64,000 bases of DNA from Endozoicomonas ascidiicola (GCF_001646945.1 NZ_LUTV01000011.1:4049-68048), one strand, 5' to 3'; shown: positions 32,982 through 46,159, numbered from the stretch's first letter. The notes: generated by a model not told the origin, from the letters alone. Made by a program: numbers and translations.

Positions 32982-35288
32982 TCACTCTCCACTGTCCATC
33001 GCTTCGAGATCCGTTGTGCGCTGTTTCGTAGGTTCGTACTTCAAATGCAACTTTCCTTTGCGGACCGTCACCTTCACCATTCCACCACGCTCCGCCAGCT
33101 TGCCGAACAGAATCTGCTCAGCCAATGGTTTCTTGAGATGCTCCTGAATAACACGCCCCATCGGGCGTGCACCCATTTGGCGATCAAAGCCTTCTTCGGA
33201 TAACCAACTACGAGCCTTATCATCCACATCCAACTGGACCATTTTCTCATCCAATTGGGCTTGAAGCTCGGTCAGGAACTTATCAACCACATGCTTGATG
33301 ATGTCATCATTCAGTGCACCAAATGGAATGATAGAGTCCAGGCGATTCCTGAATTCAGGCGTAAATGTCTTCTTGATTGCCTCAGTACCATCAGTAACAT
33401 GATCCTGCTCAAGGAAGCCAATGGAGCTTCGGGTCATTTTTTCTGCACCGGCATTGGTGGTCATAATCACAATAACATTACGGAAATCAGCCTTACGACC
33501 ATTGTTGTCTGTTAGTGTTCCATGATCCATGACCTGCAACAAAAGGTTGAAAACATCAGAGTGCCCTTTTTCAATCTCATCCAGCAACAGCACGCAATGT
33601 GGCGTTTTATTGATGGCTTCTGTCAGCAGACCGCCCTGATCAAAACCCACATAACCCGGAGGCGCACCAATCAAACGGGACACGGTATGGGCTTCCATGT
33701 ACTCAGACATATCAAAGCGCACCAGCTCAATACCTAACGCCTTGGCTAACTGACGACAGACTTCCGTTTTACCAACCCCCGTCGGACCGGAAAACAAGAA
33801 GGAACCCACCGGTTTTTCTGGTGCTTTTAATCCTGCTCTGGAAAGCTTGATTGCAGTAGACAGCGAAGTAATGGCTTCATCTTGACCAAACACAACCATC
33901 TTCAAGTTGCGCTCAAGCTTACCAAGCAATTCTTTATCAGACGAAGAAACCGATTTAGGCGGAATCCTTGCCATCTTGGCAACAATGCTTTCAACATCAT
34001 CAACATCAATCACTTTCTTCCGCTGATCTTCAGGCTGAAGACGCTGATACGCACCGGCCTCGTCAATAACGTCAATGGCTTTATCCGGCATATGACGATC
34101 ATTAATGTAGCGCCCTGCCAACTCAGCGGCAGCTTTTAATGCTGCATCCTGATATTCAATGCAATGATGCTCTTCAAACTTTTTCTTCAGGCCAAGTAAT
34201 ATCTGAAAGGTGTCTTCTACATCCGGCTCGACGATATCCACTTTTTGGAATCGTCTGGCAAGGGCTCTATCTTTTTCAAAGATCCCTCGAAATTCCTGGA
34301 AGGTCGTCGAACCCACACAACGAAGTTCACCGGATGTCAGCATCGGTTTTAGAAGGTTAGATGCATCCATAACACCGCCAGAAGCTGCACCGGCACCAAT
34401 GATGGTATGAATCTCATCAATAAACAGAATCGCATGATCCAGTTTTTTCAGCTCACCCAGCAATTGTTTGAAACGCTTTTCAAAATCACCGCGATACTTG
34501 GTACCGGCGAGCAAAGAGCCCAAATCCAGAGAATACACAACACTCTCAGAGAGCACTTCTGGCACTTCACCGTCGACGATTCTACGAGCCAAACCTTCAG
34601 CAATCGCCGTCTTACCGACACCCGCTTCACCAACAAGAAGCGGATTATTCTTACGACGCCGGGTCAGAATCTGACAAACACGCTCAACTTCATCAGCACG
34701 ACCCACCAATGGATCTATCCGACCTAAACGAGCCTGCTCGTTTAAATCAGAAGCGTACAGTTTTAATGGATTCTTCGATTTACCAGAGCTGCCAGGCTCT
34801 GATTCCATTTCTTCTGAAAGATCATGCCCAATTTCTTCCAGTTCCTGCCCAGGGGTTTTGGCAATACCATGGGCGATGAAATTGACCACATCAATTCGGG
34901 CAACATCCTGCTGTTTCAAAAAATAAACAGCTTGGCTTTCCTGCTCGCTAAAGATGGCCACAAGAACATTGGCGCCAGTGACTTCTTTCTTGCCTGAACT
35001 CTGTACATGAAAAACCGCACGCTGCAGCACTCGCTGAAAACCCAATGTAGGTTGAGTTTCACGCTCAGAGTCACCGTCGGGAATTAAAGGTGTTGTGGAA
35101 CTGACAAACTCCATCAAATCCTGACGGAGTTTTTTGAGATCGATACCGCAGGAAATCAGCACTCTTGAGGCCGATTCATTATCGAGAAGAGCCAGCAAGA
35201 GGTGCTCAACCGTCATAAATTCATGTCGGTTTTCCCTGGCATCTTTAAATGCATTATTCAGTGTCGCTTCGAGATCTTTGTTGAGCAT
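32982..35288 (-). CDS. clpA: ClpA, ATPase subunit of ClpAP protease
   Basis: This 768-residue Hsp100 unfoldase has the full ClpA layout: an N-terminal Clp repeat domain, the site of ClpS binding, AAA1 with Walker A GEAGVGKT, an acidic linker near residue 165, AAA2 with Walker A GPTGVGKT, and the C-terminal D2 small domain. It unfolds substrates and feeds them to ClpP. The start at 35288 ([14 protein letters not shown]) matches E. coli ClpA; an upstream TTG is in frame. It follows clpS by 20 bp. Confidence 0.97.
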   Translation of the reverse strand: MLNKDLEATLNNAFKDARENRHEFMTVEHLLLALLDNESASRVLISCGIDLKKLRQDLMEFVSSTTPLIPDGDSERETQPTLGFQRVLQRAVFHVQSSGKKEVTGANVLVAIFSEQESQAVYFLKQQDVARIDVVNFIAHGIAKTPGQELEEIGHDLSEEMESEPGSSGKSKNPLKLYASDLNEQARLGRIDPLVGRADEVERVCQILTRRRKNNPLLVGEAGVGKTAIAEGLARRIVDGEVPEVLSESVVYSLDLGSLLAGTKYRGDFEKRFKQLLGELKKLDHAILFIDEIHTIIGAGAASGGVMDASNLLKPMLTSGELRCVGSTTFQEFRGIFEKDRALARRFQKVDIVEPDVEDTFQILLGLKKKFEEHHCIEYQDAALKAAAELAGRYINDRHMPDKAIDVIDEAGAYQRLQPEDQRKKVIDVDDVESIVAKMARIPPKSVSSSDKELLGKLERNLKMVVFGQDEAITSLSTAIKLSRAGLKAPEKPVGSFLFSGPTGVGKTEVCRQLAKALGIELVRFDMSEYMEAHTVSRLIGAPPGYVGFDQGGLLTEAINKTPHCVLLLDEIEKGHSDVFNLLLQVMDHGTLTDNNGRKADFRNVIVIMTTNAGAEKMTRSSIGFLEQDHVTDGTEAIKKTFTPEFRNRLDSIIPFGALNDDIIKHVVDKFLTELQAQLDEKMVQLDVDDKARSWLSEEGFDRQMGARPMGRVIQEHLKKPLAEQILFGKLAERGGMVKVTVRKGKLHLKYEPTKQRTTDLEAMDSGE

Positions 35289-35308
35289 ATGGTTCAACCT
35301 TGAAAATG

Positions 35309-35665
35309 CTAATCGGCCTTTTCTGTTTTACACAGCAGGGGATGGTCATTTTCTCTGGAATATTCATTTACCTGCTGTGCCTTGGTCTCTGCGATATCCT
35401 TGCTAAACACGCCACAAACTGCTTTTCCCTGCGTGTGTACCATCAGCATGGTCTGGGTCGCCTTTCCCTCTGGCATACTGAAAAATTTCTCCAGTACCTC
35501 AACAACAAAATCCATGGGTGTAAAGTCATCGTTCAGGAGTAAAACCTGATACATGGGCGGAGGCGCAAGTCTGGTTTTCTCCGGGGCTACAGCGACACCC
35601 AGATCTGCATCCAGATCACCTTCCTCTCTATCCAAGCTTAGACGAAACAGTTCGAGATTACTCAT
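35309..35665 (-). CDS. clpS: ClpS, N-degron adaptor of ClpAP
   Basis: This 118-residue adaptor has the ClpS core: [47 protein letters not shown]. It binds proteins with N-terminal Leu, Phe, Trp or Tyr and delivers them to ClpA, encoded just downstream. With aat and bpt nearby, the window encodes the whole N-degron route except ClpP. Confidence 0.97.
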   Translation of the reverse strand: MSNLELFRLSLDREEGDLDADLGVAVAPEKTRLAPPPMYQVLLLNDDFTPMDFVVEVLEKFFSMPEGKATQTMLMVHTQGKAVCGVFSKDIAETKAQQVNEYSRENDHPLLCKTEKAD

Positions 35666-35987
35666 GGTTTATGGCTGTAACCTTAACATTCAAACTTACC
35701 TTCTGATTACTCATACCGCATCCGGAGCAACAAAAGCAACGATTAAGTCTTAGTACCAAGGGCCAATCATAAAATTCATTGAGCGTTAAAAAGCTGATCG
35801 GCACGCCAGGATAAGTTTTGACAAAATCTCAGGATTTGGCATCCATGCATTAAAAATTGACAATAACGATAGGTATTTTAACACTATCCATTGTCTGATG
35901 ACGCAATATTAACGAGAGGCGATCAAAAAACAAGCAGCGAAAAAATAAATCAAGAAATGGAATAAACCTGATTTTACCCAATCAAAA
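35666..35987. other. Intergenic region upstream of clpS
   Basis: About 320 bp of AT-rich DNA without an ORF that has a credible start. It must contain the clpS-clpA promoter. A TTGACA hexamer occurs at about 35858 on the plus strand but has no matching -10 element at proper distance and points towards the end of icd. No repeat or RNA gene is recognised. Confidence 0.5.
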
Positions 35988-36011
35988 AAGCCGGACATAA
36001 AATCCGGCTTT
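35988..36011 (-). terminator. Terminator of icd
   Basis: AAAGCCGGA and TCCGGCTTT form a 9-bp stem with a 6-base loop, with a run of A on the plus strand that gives a U run on the minus-strand transcript. It lies 24 bp past the icd stop. Confidence 0.85.
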
Positions 36012-36035
36012 CGTGATCACAACATCAAACGCATA

Positions 36036-37292
36036 TTACATATGCTTAATGATCTCATCACCAAACTCAGAGCACTTCACTAAAGTTGCTCCATCCATCA
36101 GGCGCTCGAAATCATAGGTAACGGTCTTGGCGCCAATGGCTCCATCCATACCTTTGATGATCAAATCAGCTGCTTCATTCCAACCCAGGTGACGCAGCAT
36201 CATTTCTGCAGACAGAATCACTGAACCAGGATTCACTTTATCCTGACCTGCATACTTTGGTGCTGTACCGTGTGTAGCTTCGAACACAGCAGTCGGCGCA
36301 CCAATGTTGGCGCCTGGAGCGATACCAATGCCACCCACCTGTGCCGCCAGGGCATCAGAGATATAATCGCCATTCAGGTTGAGAGTAGCGATTACATCGT
36401 ACTCCTCTGGACGCAGAAGGATCTGCTGCAGGAACGCATCCGCAATGACATCTTTGATTACAATGTCTTTACCAGTATTCGGATTCTTGATGGTATGCCA
36501 TGGGCCACCGTCCAGAGGTTCACCGCCAAAGAACTCAACAGCCGTATCGTAACCCCAGTCCTTGAAAGAACCTTCGGTGAATTTCATGATATTACCCTTG
36601 TGCACCAGGGTAACCGAGTCACGATTGTTGTCGATGGCAAACTGAATGGCTTTTTTCACCAAACGCTGAGTGCCTTCTTTGGACACTGGCTTAACACCAA
36701 TACCGCAATCCTTGTCGAAGCGGATTTTTGTCACACCCATTTCATCACGCAGGAAGGCAATCAGCTTGTCAGCTTCAGCAGTGCCTGCCTTCCATTCGAT
36801 ACCTGCATAGATATCTTCAGAGTTTTCACGGAAGATGACCATGTCCGTTTTGCCAGGTTCTTTTACCGGGCTTGGAACGCCTTCGAACCAGCGCACCGGG
36901 CGAATACAGGCAAACAGATCCAATTCCTGACGCAGAGCAACATTCAAAGAACGAATGCCACCACCCACTGGTGTGGTTAGAGGCCCCTTGATACTTACAA
37001 CATATTCTTTCAGGGCTTCCAGAGTTTCTTCTGGCATCCACGTGTTTTCATCATAAACCTGGGTGGCTTTTTCACCACAATACACTTCCATCCAGGCAAT
37101 TTTGCGTTGCCCCTGATAGGCTTTCTCTACCGCTGCATCAACCACTTTCAGCATGGCTGGCGATACGTCGACACCAATGCCATCACCTTCAATAAAAGGG
37201 ATAACCGGGGTGTTTGGAACATTAAGGGAGAGGTCCTCATTGACGGTAATTTTGTCACCGTTAGCAGGCACCGAAATCTTTTGGTATCCCAT
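36036..37292 (-). CDS. icd: NADP-dependent isocitrate dehydrogenase
   Basis: This 418-residue enzyme converts isocitrate to 2-oxoglutarate and competes with isocitrate lyase (aceA, 57.6 kb) for substrate. Diagnostic parts are [37 protein letters not shown] containing the serine that AceK phosphorylates in E. coli, [14 protein letters not shown], and [20 protein letters not shown]. The start at 37292 (MGYQKISVP) has GGAG seven bases upstream; the frame is open 12 bp further. Its presence with aceA and glcB gives a complete isocitrate branch point. Confidence 0.97.
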   Translation of the reverse strand: MGYQKISVPANGDKITVNEDLSLNVPNTPVIPFIEGDGIGVDVSPAMLKVVDAAVEKAYQGQRKIAWMEVYCGEKATQVYDENTWMPEETLEALKEYVVSIKGPLTTPVGGGIRSLNVALRQELDLFACIRPVRWFEGVPSPVKEPGKTDMVIFRENSEDIYAGIEWKAGTAEADKLIAFLRDEMGVTKIRFDKDCGIGVKPVSKEGTQRLVKKAIQFAIDNNRDSVTLVHKGNIMKFTEGSFKDWGYDTAVEFFGGEPLDGGPWHTIKNPNTGKDIVIKDVIADAFLQQILLRPEEYDVIATLNLNGDYISDALAAQVGGIGIAPGANIGAPTAVFEATHGTAPKYAGQDKVNPGSVILSAEMMLRHLGWNEAADLIIKGMDGAIGAKTVTYDFERLMDGATLVKCSEFGDEIIKHM

Positions 37293-37493
37293 TATTAACT
37301 CCATTCTCTAATCATCGGGTTGGCCAGATGAATGCCGGGTTCTTTAATTTTTTGTCTTTATATAGGTGCAAGTCGCCTGACTGCGTGCCCTTCCAAGGCC
37401 AATTGTTTTGAAAATGCGATAACCGGCTGGCATTTTCTGACCCCGAAGTGAACGATAATCTATCCTCACGAACGCATTCATTACTCAAGTGGT

Positions 37494-37656
37494 TATACCA
37501 ATTCTGCTTTTAAATTATGGGCTGCGCAGCCATTCTGATCGACTGGATCTGCGTTGAAGCTCCTCGCCATAGCTACGGCTATGACTCGTCTCTTCGCCTT
37601 GCCCAGTTGCCCAAAATAACTTACTCACTCCATAATTTTAAAGCGCCACTGGTATA
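37494..37656. mobile_element. 163-bp MITE-like element with terminal inverted repeats
   Basis: The ends are related inverted repeats of about 27 bp. The left starts TATACCAATTCTGCTTTTAA and the right, reversed, reads TATACCAGTGGCGCTTTAAA; both continue into ATTATGG. The middle contains a hairpin, CATAGC-TACG-GCTATG (about 37570-37585). There is no transposase or long ORF. Size and structure fit a non-autonomous miniature inverted-repeat element or REP-type repeat. The rest of the 580-bp icd-mnmA gap (37293-37493 and 37657-37874) shows no gene or convincing terminator. Confidence 0.65.
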
Positions 37657-37874
37657 CTACCGTTCAAGGCGGTTTGAGACTGTGACTCGAATGCAATCAG
37701 ACATCTGCAAAAACGCGTATACCATATACCATCCTTGATCAGGAATAAATTAAGTTTTGTTAAAAAACGAAACCGGCATCCGCAAAAACCTCTAACGTTA
37801 GCTCCATATAGATTCATCGGTGGCTTAACGGTAAAATGCTCTTTTTTCATAGGCAGTAGCATTTTCCCGTGAGC

Positions 37875-39002
37875 ATGGAAACCTCTTCAGCAAACGCATC
37901 TTCAAGCGCTTCTTCAACAAAAGGTCGGGTTATCGTTGGCATGTCCGGCGGTGTCGACTCCTCGGTTTCTGCATTGTTGTTAATGCAGCAAGGGTACCAG
38001 GTTGAAGGCCTGTTCATGAAGAACTGGGAAGAAGACGATGGCACCGAATATTGTACGGCCATGACCGATCTTGCAGATGCACAGGCGGTGTGTGACAAGC
38101 TGGGTATCAAGCTGCACAAAGCCAATTTTGCCGCGGAATACTGGGACAATGTTTTCGAACACTTTCTTCATGAATATAAGAATGGAAGAACACCGAACCC
38201 TGACATTCTCTGCAACAAAGAGATTAAATTTAAGGCATTTCTCGATTACGCCATGACGCTGGGCAGCGATCTCATCGCCATGGGGCATTATTGCCAGCGA
38301 ATTGATCAAGATGGCCATAGCTATCTGGTGAAAGGTACGGATAACAACAAAGATCAAACCTACTTCCTGCACGCCGTAAATGAAGCGCAGATTGCCCGTA
38401 CATTATTCCCGGTTGGCCATCTTCAGAAGCCAGAGGTTCGTCGCATTGCTGAAGAACACGATCTGGTCACCCATAACAAAAAAGACAGCACCGGCATCTG
38501 TTTTATTGGTGAACGTCGATTCAAGGATTTTCTGAAGCAGTACCTGCCCGCACAACCCGGGGCCATTGAAACCACAGACGGTGACATCATTGGTGAGCAC
38601 GCTGGCCTGATGTACCACACAATTGGTCAACGGCAAGGCTTGGGCATTGGTGGCCTGAAAAATGCCAGTGAAGCGCCTTGGTACGTACTTGAAAAAGACC
38701 TTGAGAGAAATGTCTTGATTGCCGGCCAAGGCACAGACCATCCAATGCTCTTCTCCAGCGGCCTGACCTGTTCCCATATTGACTGGGTGTCCGGCTCTGC
38801 TCCAGAATTGCCAGCAAAACTCACCGCCAAGGTTCGTTATCGTCAGCAAGATCAACAGTGCACATTAACAATGGATGCCAATGGTCAATATCAAGTGACG
38901 TTTGATGTGCCTCAAAGAGCCGTAACACTGGGACAATCCGTGGTTTTTTATGACAATCAAACCTGCCTTGGCGGCGGTGTTATTGAAACTCGTTACTCCT
39001 AA
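37875..39002 (+). CDS. mnmA: tRNA-specific 2-thiouridylase MnmA
   Basis: This ~375-residue enzyme thiolates U34 of tRNA-Lys, Glu and Gln. It has the PP-loop [15 protein letters not shown] near residue 23 and the two catalytic cysteines, Cys-113 ([11 protein letters not shown]) and Cys-209 ([12 protein letters not shown]). The start is uncertain: a GTG at 37869 is in frame two codons before the ATG used here, and neither has a strong ribosome binding site. The order mnmA-hflD-purB is conserved in gammaproteobacteria. Confidence 0.96.
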   Translation: METSSANASSSASSTKGRVIVGMSGGVDSSVSALLLMQQGYQVEGLFMKNWEEDDGTEYCTAMTDLADAQAVCDKLGIKLHKANFAAEYWDNVFEHFLHEYKNGRTPNPDILCNKEIKFKAFLDYAMTLGSDLIAMGHYCQRIDQDGHSYLVKGTDNNKDQTYFLHAVNEAQIARTLFPVGHLQKPEVRRIAEEHDLVTHNKKDSTGICFIGERRFKDFLKQYLPAQPGAIETTDGDIIGEHAGLMYHTIGQRQGLGIGGLKNASEAPWYVLEKDLERNVLIAGQGTDHPMLFSSGLTCSHIDWVSGSAPELPAKLTAKVRYRQQDQQCTLTMDANGQYQVTFDVPQRAVTLGQSVVFYDNQTCLGGGVIETRYS

Positions 39003-39049
39003 TTTATAACCTTTACCACCTGCAGAGAACAGCATCGGTGCGACATTCA

Positions 39050-39655
39050 ATGATGGATCAGGCGGCGGCCCTTTCTGGCGTATTCCAGGCCGCAGAGCTC
39101 GTCGACAAGCTAGCCAAGACCGGGCAGTGCGACAGTGAGGTCATGAACGCCTCAATCAACAGCATTTTTATCACCTCACCTCAAAGTGTGTCCGAGGTCT
39201 ATGGCGGTTTTGAACATCTAAGCACAGGGCGTAAATCCCTTGAGTCAGTACTCAGCAGAAACAGCTCCGCTATTCAAGGAGATGTGGTCCGTTATGCTCT
39301 CGCCCTGATCCACATCGAAAAGAAGCTCAGCCGAAACTCAAAAATGCTGGGCACCATAAGCTCCCGGCTGGCACGCTCTCAGGAACAAGCCAATCACTTT
39401 GGTTCCAATCACGAGAACGTGATATCCAGTCTCGCCAGTGTGTATTTAGACACAATCAGCACCTTTAAAACACGCATTCAAGTGAACGGCGATGCTCGAC
39501 ACCTACAAAACACCATGAATGCCAGCCGTATTCGCGCTGTATTACTGGCCGGCATTCGTTCCGCCATGCTCTGGCGACAATGCGGTGGTAGCCGCTGGCA
39601 TCTATTCATTGGCAGAAATAAGCTGCTGGGCGCCGTCAAACGTCTACCATCCTAA
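39050..39655 (+). CDS. hflD: High frequency lysogenization protein HflD
   Basis: This ~200-residue helical protein matches HflD in sequence pattern (LSGVFQAAELVDKLA, SINSIFITSPQSVSEVYGG, ASVYLDTISTFKTRIQVNGD, RAVLLAGIRSAMLWRQCGG). In E. coli it is a peripheral membrane protein that modulates lambda CII stability. Its normal cell role is unclear. It lies between mnmA and purB as expected. The frame can start at a GTG at 39038; the ATG at 39050 was chosen without a clear ribosome binding site. Confidence 0.92.
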   Translation: MMDQAAALSGVFQAAELVDKLAKTGQCDSEVMNASINSIFITSPQSVSEVYGGFEHLSTGRKSLESVLSRNSSAIQGDVVRYALALIHIEKKLSRNSKMLGTISSRLARSQEQANHFGSNHENVISSLASVYLDTISTFKTRIQVNGDARHLQNTMNASRIRAVLLAGIRSAMLWRQCGGSRWHLFIGRNKLLGAVKRLPS

Positions 39656-39796
39656 CCCCATAAAAATAACGATGGGCTCTGACCACCCAAATGAGTCCAT
39701 TGTTTAATCCTAAAAACAACCCGATTTCTTCTGCTCCCACCTACGATTACCACGCCATTTCAGGTATCATGCGCTCTTTCTTTTCCTCCGGCATAA

Positions 39797-41185
<1,389 letters not shown>

Positions 41186-41188
41186 ACA

Positions 41189-42673
41189 TCATGAAACCTT
41201 CCGCTTAAACAGCGGAATCAGTGCTATCAATACAATATAAATTGCCACCATCACGGTGAAGCAATAAACAAACGCCAGCATGGTGGATTGCTGATGCAAC
41301 ATGGCAGCCATCTTTTCCAAAAACACCGTGCTGGTGACTTCCATACCTGACCATTTAGCATAATTCTGTAAAATCGGATTATCTGCGGTCAGACTTCCTC
41401 CCAAACTGTGCCACTCTTCCTGCTGAACATAGCTGAAGTAAGTATTGATGATAGCGATGCCGATGGAAGAACCAATGGTTCTGCAAAGGTTGAACATGGC
41501 AGTGCCACCAGGCACCCAATCTGCAGGCAGCGTGGCAAAAGCCAGTTTTGACAGCGGTGCAAACACCAACCCCATCCCTGCCCCTTGAATCACTGACGGT
41601 AAAATAAGCCAGAATTCATCCACTTCCAGAGGGTACTGGCTCATATGCCAAACACCGACCGCGTTCAGAGCCAAACCAAGCAGTACTAACCAGCGCGTAT
41701 CCACCTTATCCATTAACGGTGCCGCCATCATCAGCACAATGGCTGACGCTATGCCTCGGGGCGCCATCATAAAACCTGCAGTCTGAACGGGGTAATTGTA
41801 CAATTGCTGAAGCAGCATGGGCTGAAGCTGCAAAACACCAAATGTCCCCACAGCAAACAAGCTAACCACCAAACAGGAAATACCCAGATTGCGATTCATC
41901 AGCATCCAGGCTGGTGCAATATCTCCCCGGGTTTTGCAAGATCGAATGATAAATGCAGCAATCATCAACACGCTGGTGATGGAGGAAAAAAGAATAAAGT
42001 TCGAACTGAACCAGTTTTTCTCATTCCCCTGGGACAGCACCATCTGCAACAAACCAATACCCAGCGCCATGGTCGTAATCAACAGCCAGTCCATTGGGGC
42101 TTCTCCCTGATTGCTAATCCTGATATTTCTTAAAATCAGCAATACGCACAGCGCACCAACAGGAAGGTTGATGTAAAATACCCAGCGCCAATTGAGATGC
42201 TCCGTCAGAACACCGCCAATGGCGGGCCCCAGTACCGGCCCAACCATCACACCAATGGCAAAAATCGCCATGGCCTTGCCCTGCTCCTCTTTGGGATACA
42301 CCTGTATCAAAACCGATTGACTCAAAGGAATGACAGGCGCCGCAAACAACCCCTGCAAAATCCTGAATACAATCATTTCCATTAACGAGTCGGCCTGACC
42401 GCACAGGGCGGAAAACAGAATAAAGCCCAAAATGGAATAGAGTAAAAGATGTCGCTCACCCAGCCGGCGGGTCAAAAAAGCGGCCAGAGGAATACAAATC
42501 GCTTCTGCCATGGCAAAGCTGGTAAGCACCCAGGTAATCTGTTCGGAAGTGGCTCCCAGCGCTCCCATCATATCCGGCAAAGCGACATTGGCGACGGTCA
42601 TGTCGATCAGCACCATTAACGACGATGTAATAATCGTAATGGTCACCGCGGCTCTGGTGACATTATTGACCAT
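41189..42673 (-). CDS. emrB: DHA2-family MFS multidrug efflux transporter (EmrB-like)
   Basis: This 494-residue inner-membrane transporter has 14 predicted helices and DHA2 motifs: VLIDMTVANVALPDMMGALG (helix 1), LTRRLGERH (motif A region), and VMVGPVLGPAIGGVLTEHLN (antiporter motif C). It exports hydrophobic compounds using the proton gradient through a tripartite complex with EmrA and an outer membrane channel. Its start overlaps the emrA stop by 11 bp, so they form an operon. Neither a MarR regulator nor a TolC gene is adjacent. Confidence 0.93.
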   Translation of the reverse strand: MVNNVTRAAVTITIITSSLMVLIDMTVANVALPDMMGALGATSEQITWVLTSFAMAEAICIPLAAFLTRRLGERHLLLYSILGFILFSALCGQADSLMEMIVFRILQGLFAAPVIPLSQSVLIQVYPKEEQGKAMAIFAIGVMVGPVLGPAIGGVLTEHLNWRWVFYINLPVGALCVLLILRNIRISNQGEAPMDWLLITTMALGIGLLQMVLSQGNEKNWFSSNFILFSSITSVLMIAAFIIRSCKTRGDIAPAWMLMNRNLGISCLVVSLFAVGTFGVLQLQPMLLQQLYNYPVQTAGFMMAPRGIASAIVLMMAAPLMDKVDTRWLVLLGLALNAVGVWHMSQYPLEVDEFWLILPSVIQGAGMGLVFAPLSKLAFATLPADWVPGGTAMFNLCRTIGSSIGIAIINTYFSYVQQEEWHSLGGSLTADNPILQNYAKWSGMEVTSTVFLEKMAAMLHQQSTMLAFVYCFTVMVAIYIVLIALIPLFKRKVS

Positions 42674-43730
42674 GGTTCACCACTGCACTGCCAGCCCTTT
42701 TTTTTGCCGACGCTTCAGTAACAACAGTATCGACAGCCACCGTATCGACAACCACTGCAGCACTTGCTCCGACTCTGAGCGGTTTGTCATCATCAGCATC
42801 CAACCGAATGCTCACCGGAAAGCGCTGAGTGATTTTGACCCAGTTCCCCGTCGCATTCTCTGGTGGCAATAACGAAAACGCACTGCCACTGGCTGGAGAA
42901 ATTGATTCGACGACACCTTTCATTGGACTATCCGGGTACATATCCAATGTCACACTGGCCGACATACCGGGTTTAATACGAGCAAGGTCGTCTTCTTTAT
43001 AATTGGCCTGCACCCAGAAACTTCCGGCTTCCACCAAGGGAAACATGGCCTGCCCCATGCTAACCACACTGCCCGGATGCACATTGATCAACCCCACCTT
43101 GCCATCCACGGCGGCGGCAATATTGGTATAGGAAAGGTTCAAGGTGGCGGTCATTAAATCTGCCGCCGCGACTTGCACGGCCGGCGCATCTTTACCGACG
43201 GTTCCCTGCTCGGCAACCAACTGTTCCATATGTGCTTTGGCACTGGTGACCGTTTCCCGCGCCGTCGTTAATGCCGCTTTGGCATTGTCACCATCTTGCT
43301 TGGGAAGTACTCCTGAAGCTACCAGCGTCATGGTGCGTTTGAAGTTTATCTGGACTTTTCGAAGGTTGGCACCAGCAGTAACGACATCAGCACTGGCCGC
43401 ATTAATCGCCTTGCTAGTCGCCAGATTCTGCTCTGCTGCCACCTCATAGGCTGCGCGGGCTTTTTTCAGTTGCGCCTCATAAGGGGCAGGATCGATTTGA
43501 ACCAACAATTCCCCTTCATGTACATAATCATAATTGCCAGCATTAACTGTGCTGACCATGCCGCCCACCTGGGGAGAAACATAAATGATATTGCCGTGAA
43601 CGTAAGCATTATCGGTGCCCGGATATTTTCGCTGATGTTCGAGGTAAAACCAGGCTGCAATACCCAGAGCGATAACCAGTAACAAACTGATTACCCAGTT
43701 CTTAACGGAGTGGGAAGACGTGTTTTCCAT
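42663..43730 (-). CDS. emrA: HlyD-family membrane fusion protein (EmrA-like)
   Basis: This 355-residue adaptor has one N-terminal membrane helix (VISLLLVIALGIAAWFYLEH), the biotinyl-lipoyl half motifs (PQVGGMVSTVNAGNYDYVHE and YTNIAAAVDGKVGLINVHPG), a helical hairpin between them and a beta-barrel C-terminal part. It bridges EmrB to an outer-membrane channel. It overlaps emrB. The 245-bp gap upstream contains the probable promoter and a hairpin near 43940. Confidence 0.93.
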   Translation of the reverse strand: MENTSSHSVKNWVISLLLVIALGIAAWFYLEHQRKYPGTDNAYVHGNIIYVSPQVGGMVSTVNAGNYDYVHEGELLVQIDPAPYEAQLKKARAAYEVAAEQNLATSKAINAASADVVTAGANLRKVQINFKRTMTLVASGVLPKQDGDNAKAALTTARETVTSAKAHMEQLVAEQGTVGKDAPAVQVAAADLMTATLNLSYTNIAAAVDGKVGLINVHPGSVVSMGQAMFPLVEAGSFWVQANYKEDDLARIKPGMSASVTLDMYPDSPMKGVVESISPASGSAFSLLPPENATGNWVKITQRFPVSIRLDADDDKPLRVGASAAVVVDTVAVDTVVTEASAKKRAGSAVVNHGQ

Positions 43731-43932
43731 TTAACAACCAGACAGGACAATGAACGGGGAGGTTTGAAGGCAATCAACTAAACAATTGAAGGATCCAGAA
43801 AGCGTAGTTCAGGTCGTGACTGTGGTCGACTAAAAAACAGTGGTCGTCTGCTTATGATAAGAGGTTTTCGTAAAAGATCTGGTTCCCATGCTATGAGGTT
43901 GTCGCAAAACTCTCGATAAGTACGTGGAAGGA

Positions 43933-43957
43933 AGAGTGCTGAAAACAGCACTCTTTT
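43933..43957. terminator. Hairpin between glcB and emrA
   Basis: AGAGTGCTG-AAA-CAGCACTCT is a perfect 9-bp stem followed by TTTT on the plus strand, about 20 bp past the glcB stop. The T run suits plus-strand transcripts better, but the hairpin could still protect or end the glcB mRNA. Confidence 0.55.
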
Positions 43958-43975
43958 ACGACATGTGACAGGTTT

Positions 43976-46159
43976 TTACTTGGAGGTTTGCTGCGCTTTA
44001 AACTCTTTTCTGCGCTTATGGAGAACCGGCTCGGTGTAACCATTAGGCTGCTCACAACCTTGCAGCACCAATTCCAGAGCCGCCGTAAAAGCAACACTTT
44101 GATCGAAGTCTGGCGCCATCGGTTGATAGGCACTATCACCGGCATTCTGCTGATCAACCACCACAGCCATACGCTGCATAGTTTCCAACACCTGCTCTTC
44201 TGTGCACACCTTATGACGAAGCCAGTTAGCAATGTGCTGACTGGAGATACGCAGCGTTGCCCGATCTTCCATCAAACCCACGTTGTTGATGTCCGGTACC
44301 TTAGAGCAGCCAACACCCTGATCAATCCAGCGAACCACATAACCCAGAATGCCCTGGGCATTGTTATCCAACTCTTTCTGGATCAGCTCTGGCGTCAGGT
44401 GACTGGTATCCGACAGTACCGGAATCTCCAGAATATCATCAACACTGGCTTTCTTACGGCTGAACAATTCATCCTGAACCGTTTGAACATTCACACGGTG
44501 ATAATGCACGGCATGCAATGTTGCACCATTAGGCGACGGAACCCAGGCGGTGTTGGCACCGGACAGAGGATGAGCAATCTTTTGCTCCATCATCTTGGCC
44601 ATTTCATCGGGCATGGCCCACATGCCTTTACCAATTTGCGCTTTGCCCGGTAGCCCTGCTCTTAAACCGACATCGACGTTTTGATCTTCATACGCCTGAA
44701 TCCAGGTGGATTGCTTCATCTCACCTTTTGGAATCACCGCGCCGGCTTCCATGCTGGTATGAATCTCATCGCCAGTACGATCAAGGAAGCCGGTATTGAT
44801 AAAGACAATGCGATCTTTGGCAATGCGGATACATTCTTTCAGGTTAATGGAGGTTCTGCGCTCCTCATCCATAATGCCAACTTTCAAGGTGTTAGCCGGC
44901 ATATCCAAAGCAATTTCGATGCGATCAAACAGCTTGCAGGTAAACGCCACTTCTTCCGGACCGTGCATCTTTGGTTTTACGATATAGACGCTGCCTTCAC
45001 GGGAGTTGCGACGCCCACCGCTTTTCTGCAGATCGTGCATGGCGATCAGTGAGGTAAACATGCCATCCATAATGCCTTCAGGAATCTCATTGCCCTTAGC
45101 GTCCAGAATGGCATCGTTGGTCATCAAGTGTCCGACATTGCGAACAAACATCAGACTTCTGCCCGGTAATGTCAGTTCACCACCGTCCGCTGCCGTATAA
45201 ACCCGATCTTCATTAAGCTGCCGGGTTAACGATTCACCGCCTTTGACGAACGTGTCTTGCAAGTCACCTTTCATCAAACCGAGCCAGTTGCGATAAACCA
45301 GTGTTTTATCTTCTGCGTCTATCGCAGCAACCGAATCTTCGCAGTCCATAATAGTGGTGATGGCCGCTTCAACCAGCAAATCCTGAACGTTGGCGGCATC
45401 ACTCTTACCAATAACACCTTCAGCATCGACCTGAATTTCAATGTGTAAACCATTGTTTTTAAGGAGAACGGCATCAGGCTTGCTGGCTGCACCGGAAAAA
45501 CCCACGAACTTTTCAGTGTCTTGCAAAGAGGTAACAGAACCGTCTTGCAAAGAAATCGCCAGGTTGTTTTCCAGCACCTGATAACGAACGGCATCAGCAT
45601 GGCTACCGGAAACCAGAGGGGCCGCATCATCCAACAACTGACGACCAAATTCGATGACCTTCTGACCACGGATCGGGTTATACCCTTTTCCTTTCTCAGC
45701 ACCACCATCTTCGGAGATGGCATCGGTACCGTATAAAGCGTCGTACAAACTGCCCCAGCGCGCATTAGCAGCGTTTAGAGCAAAACGGGCATTCATAACC
45801 GGCACAACCAACTGAGGGCCCGCTTGAAGAGCGATTTCACTGTCCACGTTTTCCGTCGCAATGGTGAAATCACCGCCGTCTGGCAGTAGGTAACCAATGT
45901 CTTGCAAAAAGGATTTATACGTCGCTTTGGTTTCAGCATTGAAGGTGTTTTTACGATGCCAGCCGTCGATCTGCTCTTGCAATTGATCACGACGGGCAAG
46001 CAATGCCTTGTTTTCCGGAGCCAATTCGATGACCAGCGATTCCAGGGACTGCCAGAAGCGATCTGGCTCAATGCCAGTACCTGGCGCAATATCATTGACC
46101 AGTAAATCGTGTAGGGTTTTGGCAATCTGCAGGCCACCCTTCTGGATACGTTCAGTCAT
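43976..46159 (-). CDS. glcB: Malate synthase G
   Basis: This 727-residue single-chain enzyme condenses glyoxylate and acetyl-CoA to malate. Together with aceA it completes the glyoxylate shunt. Recognisable blocks are [68 protein letters not shown] and [17 protein letters not shown]. Length is standard for the G isoform. It is separated from aceA by the giant gene and a LysR gene. No PsrA-like palindrome was seen in its 208-bp upstream gap. Confidence 0.97.
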   Translation of the reverse strand: MTERIQKGGLQIAKTLHDLLVNDIAPGTGIEPDRFWQSLESLVIELAPENKALLARRDQLQEQIDGWHRKNTFNAETKATYKSFLQDIGYLLPDGGDFTIATENVDSEIALQAGPQLVVPVMNARFALNAANARWGSLYDALYGTDAISEDGGAEKGKGYNPIRGQKVIEFGRQLLDDAAPLVSGSHADAVRYQVLENNLAISLQDGSVTSLQDTEKFVGFSGAASKPDAVLLKNNGLHIEIQVDAEGVIGKSDAANVQDLLVEAAITTIMDCEDSVAAIDAEDKTLVYRNWLGLMKGDLQDTFVKGGESLTRQLNEDRVYTAADGGELTLPGRSLMFVRNVGHLMTNDAILDAKGNEIPEGIMDGMFTSLIAMHDLQKSGGRRNSREGSVYIVKPKMHGPEEVAFTCKLFDRIEIALDMPANTLKVGIMDEERRTSINLKECIRIAKDRIVFINTGFLDRTGDEIHTSMEAGAVIPKGEMKQSTWIQAYEDQNVDVGLRAGLPGKAQIGKGMWAMPDEMAKMMEQKIAHPLSGANTAWVPSPNGATLHAVHYHRVNVQTVQDELFSRKKASVDDILEIPVLSDTSHLTPELIQKELDNNAQGILGYVVRWIDQGVGCSKVPDINNVGLMEDRATLRISSQHIANWLRHKVCTEEQVLETMQRMAVVVDQQNAGDSAYQPMAPDFDQSVAFTAALELVLQGCEQPNGYTEPVLHKRRKEFKAQQTSK

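Noticed and set aside
36270-36980. A 236-codon plus-strand frame opposite icd
   Set aside because: It overlaps the conserved core of isocitrate dehydrogenase and shows no family features of its own.
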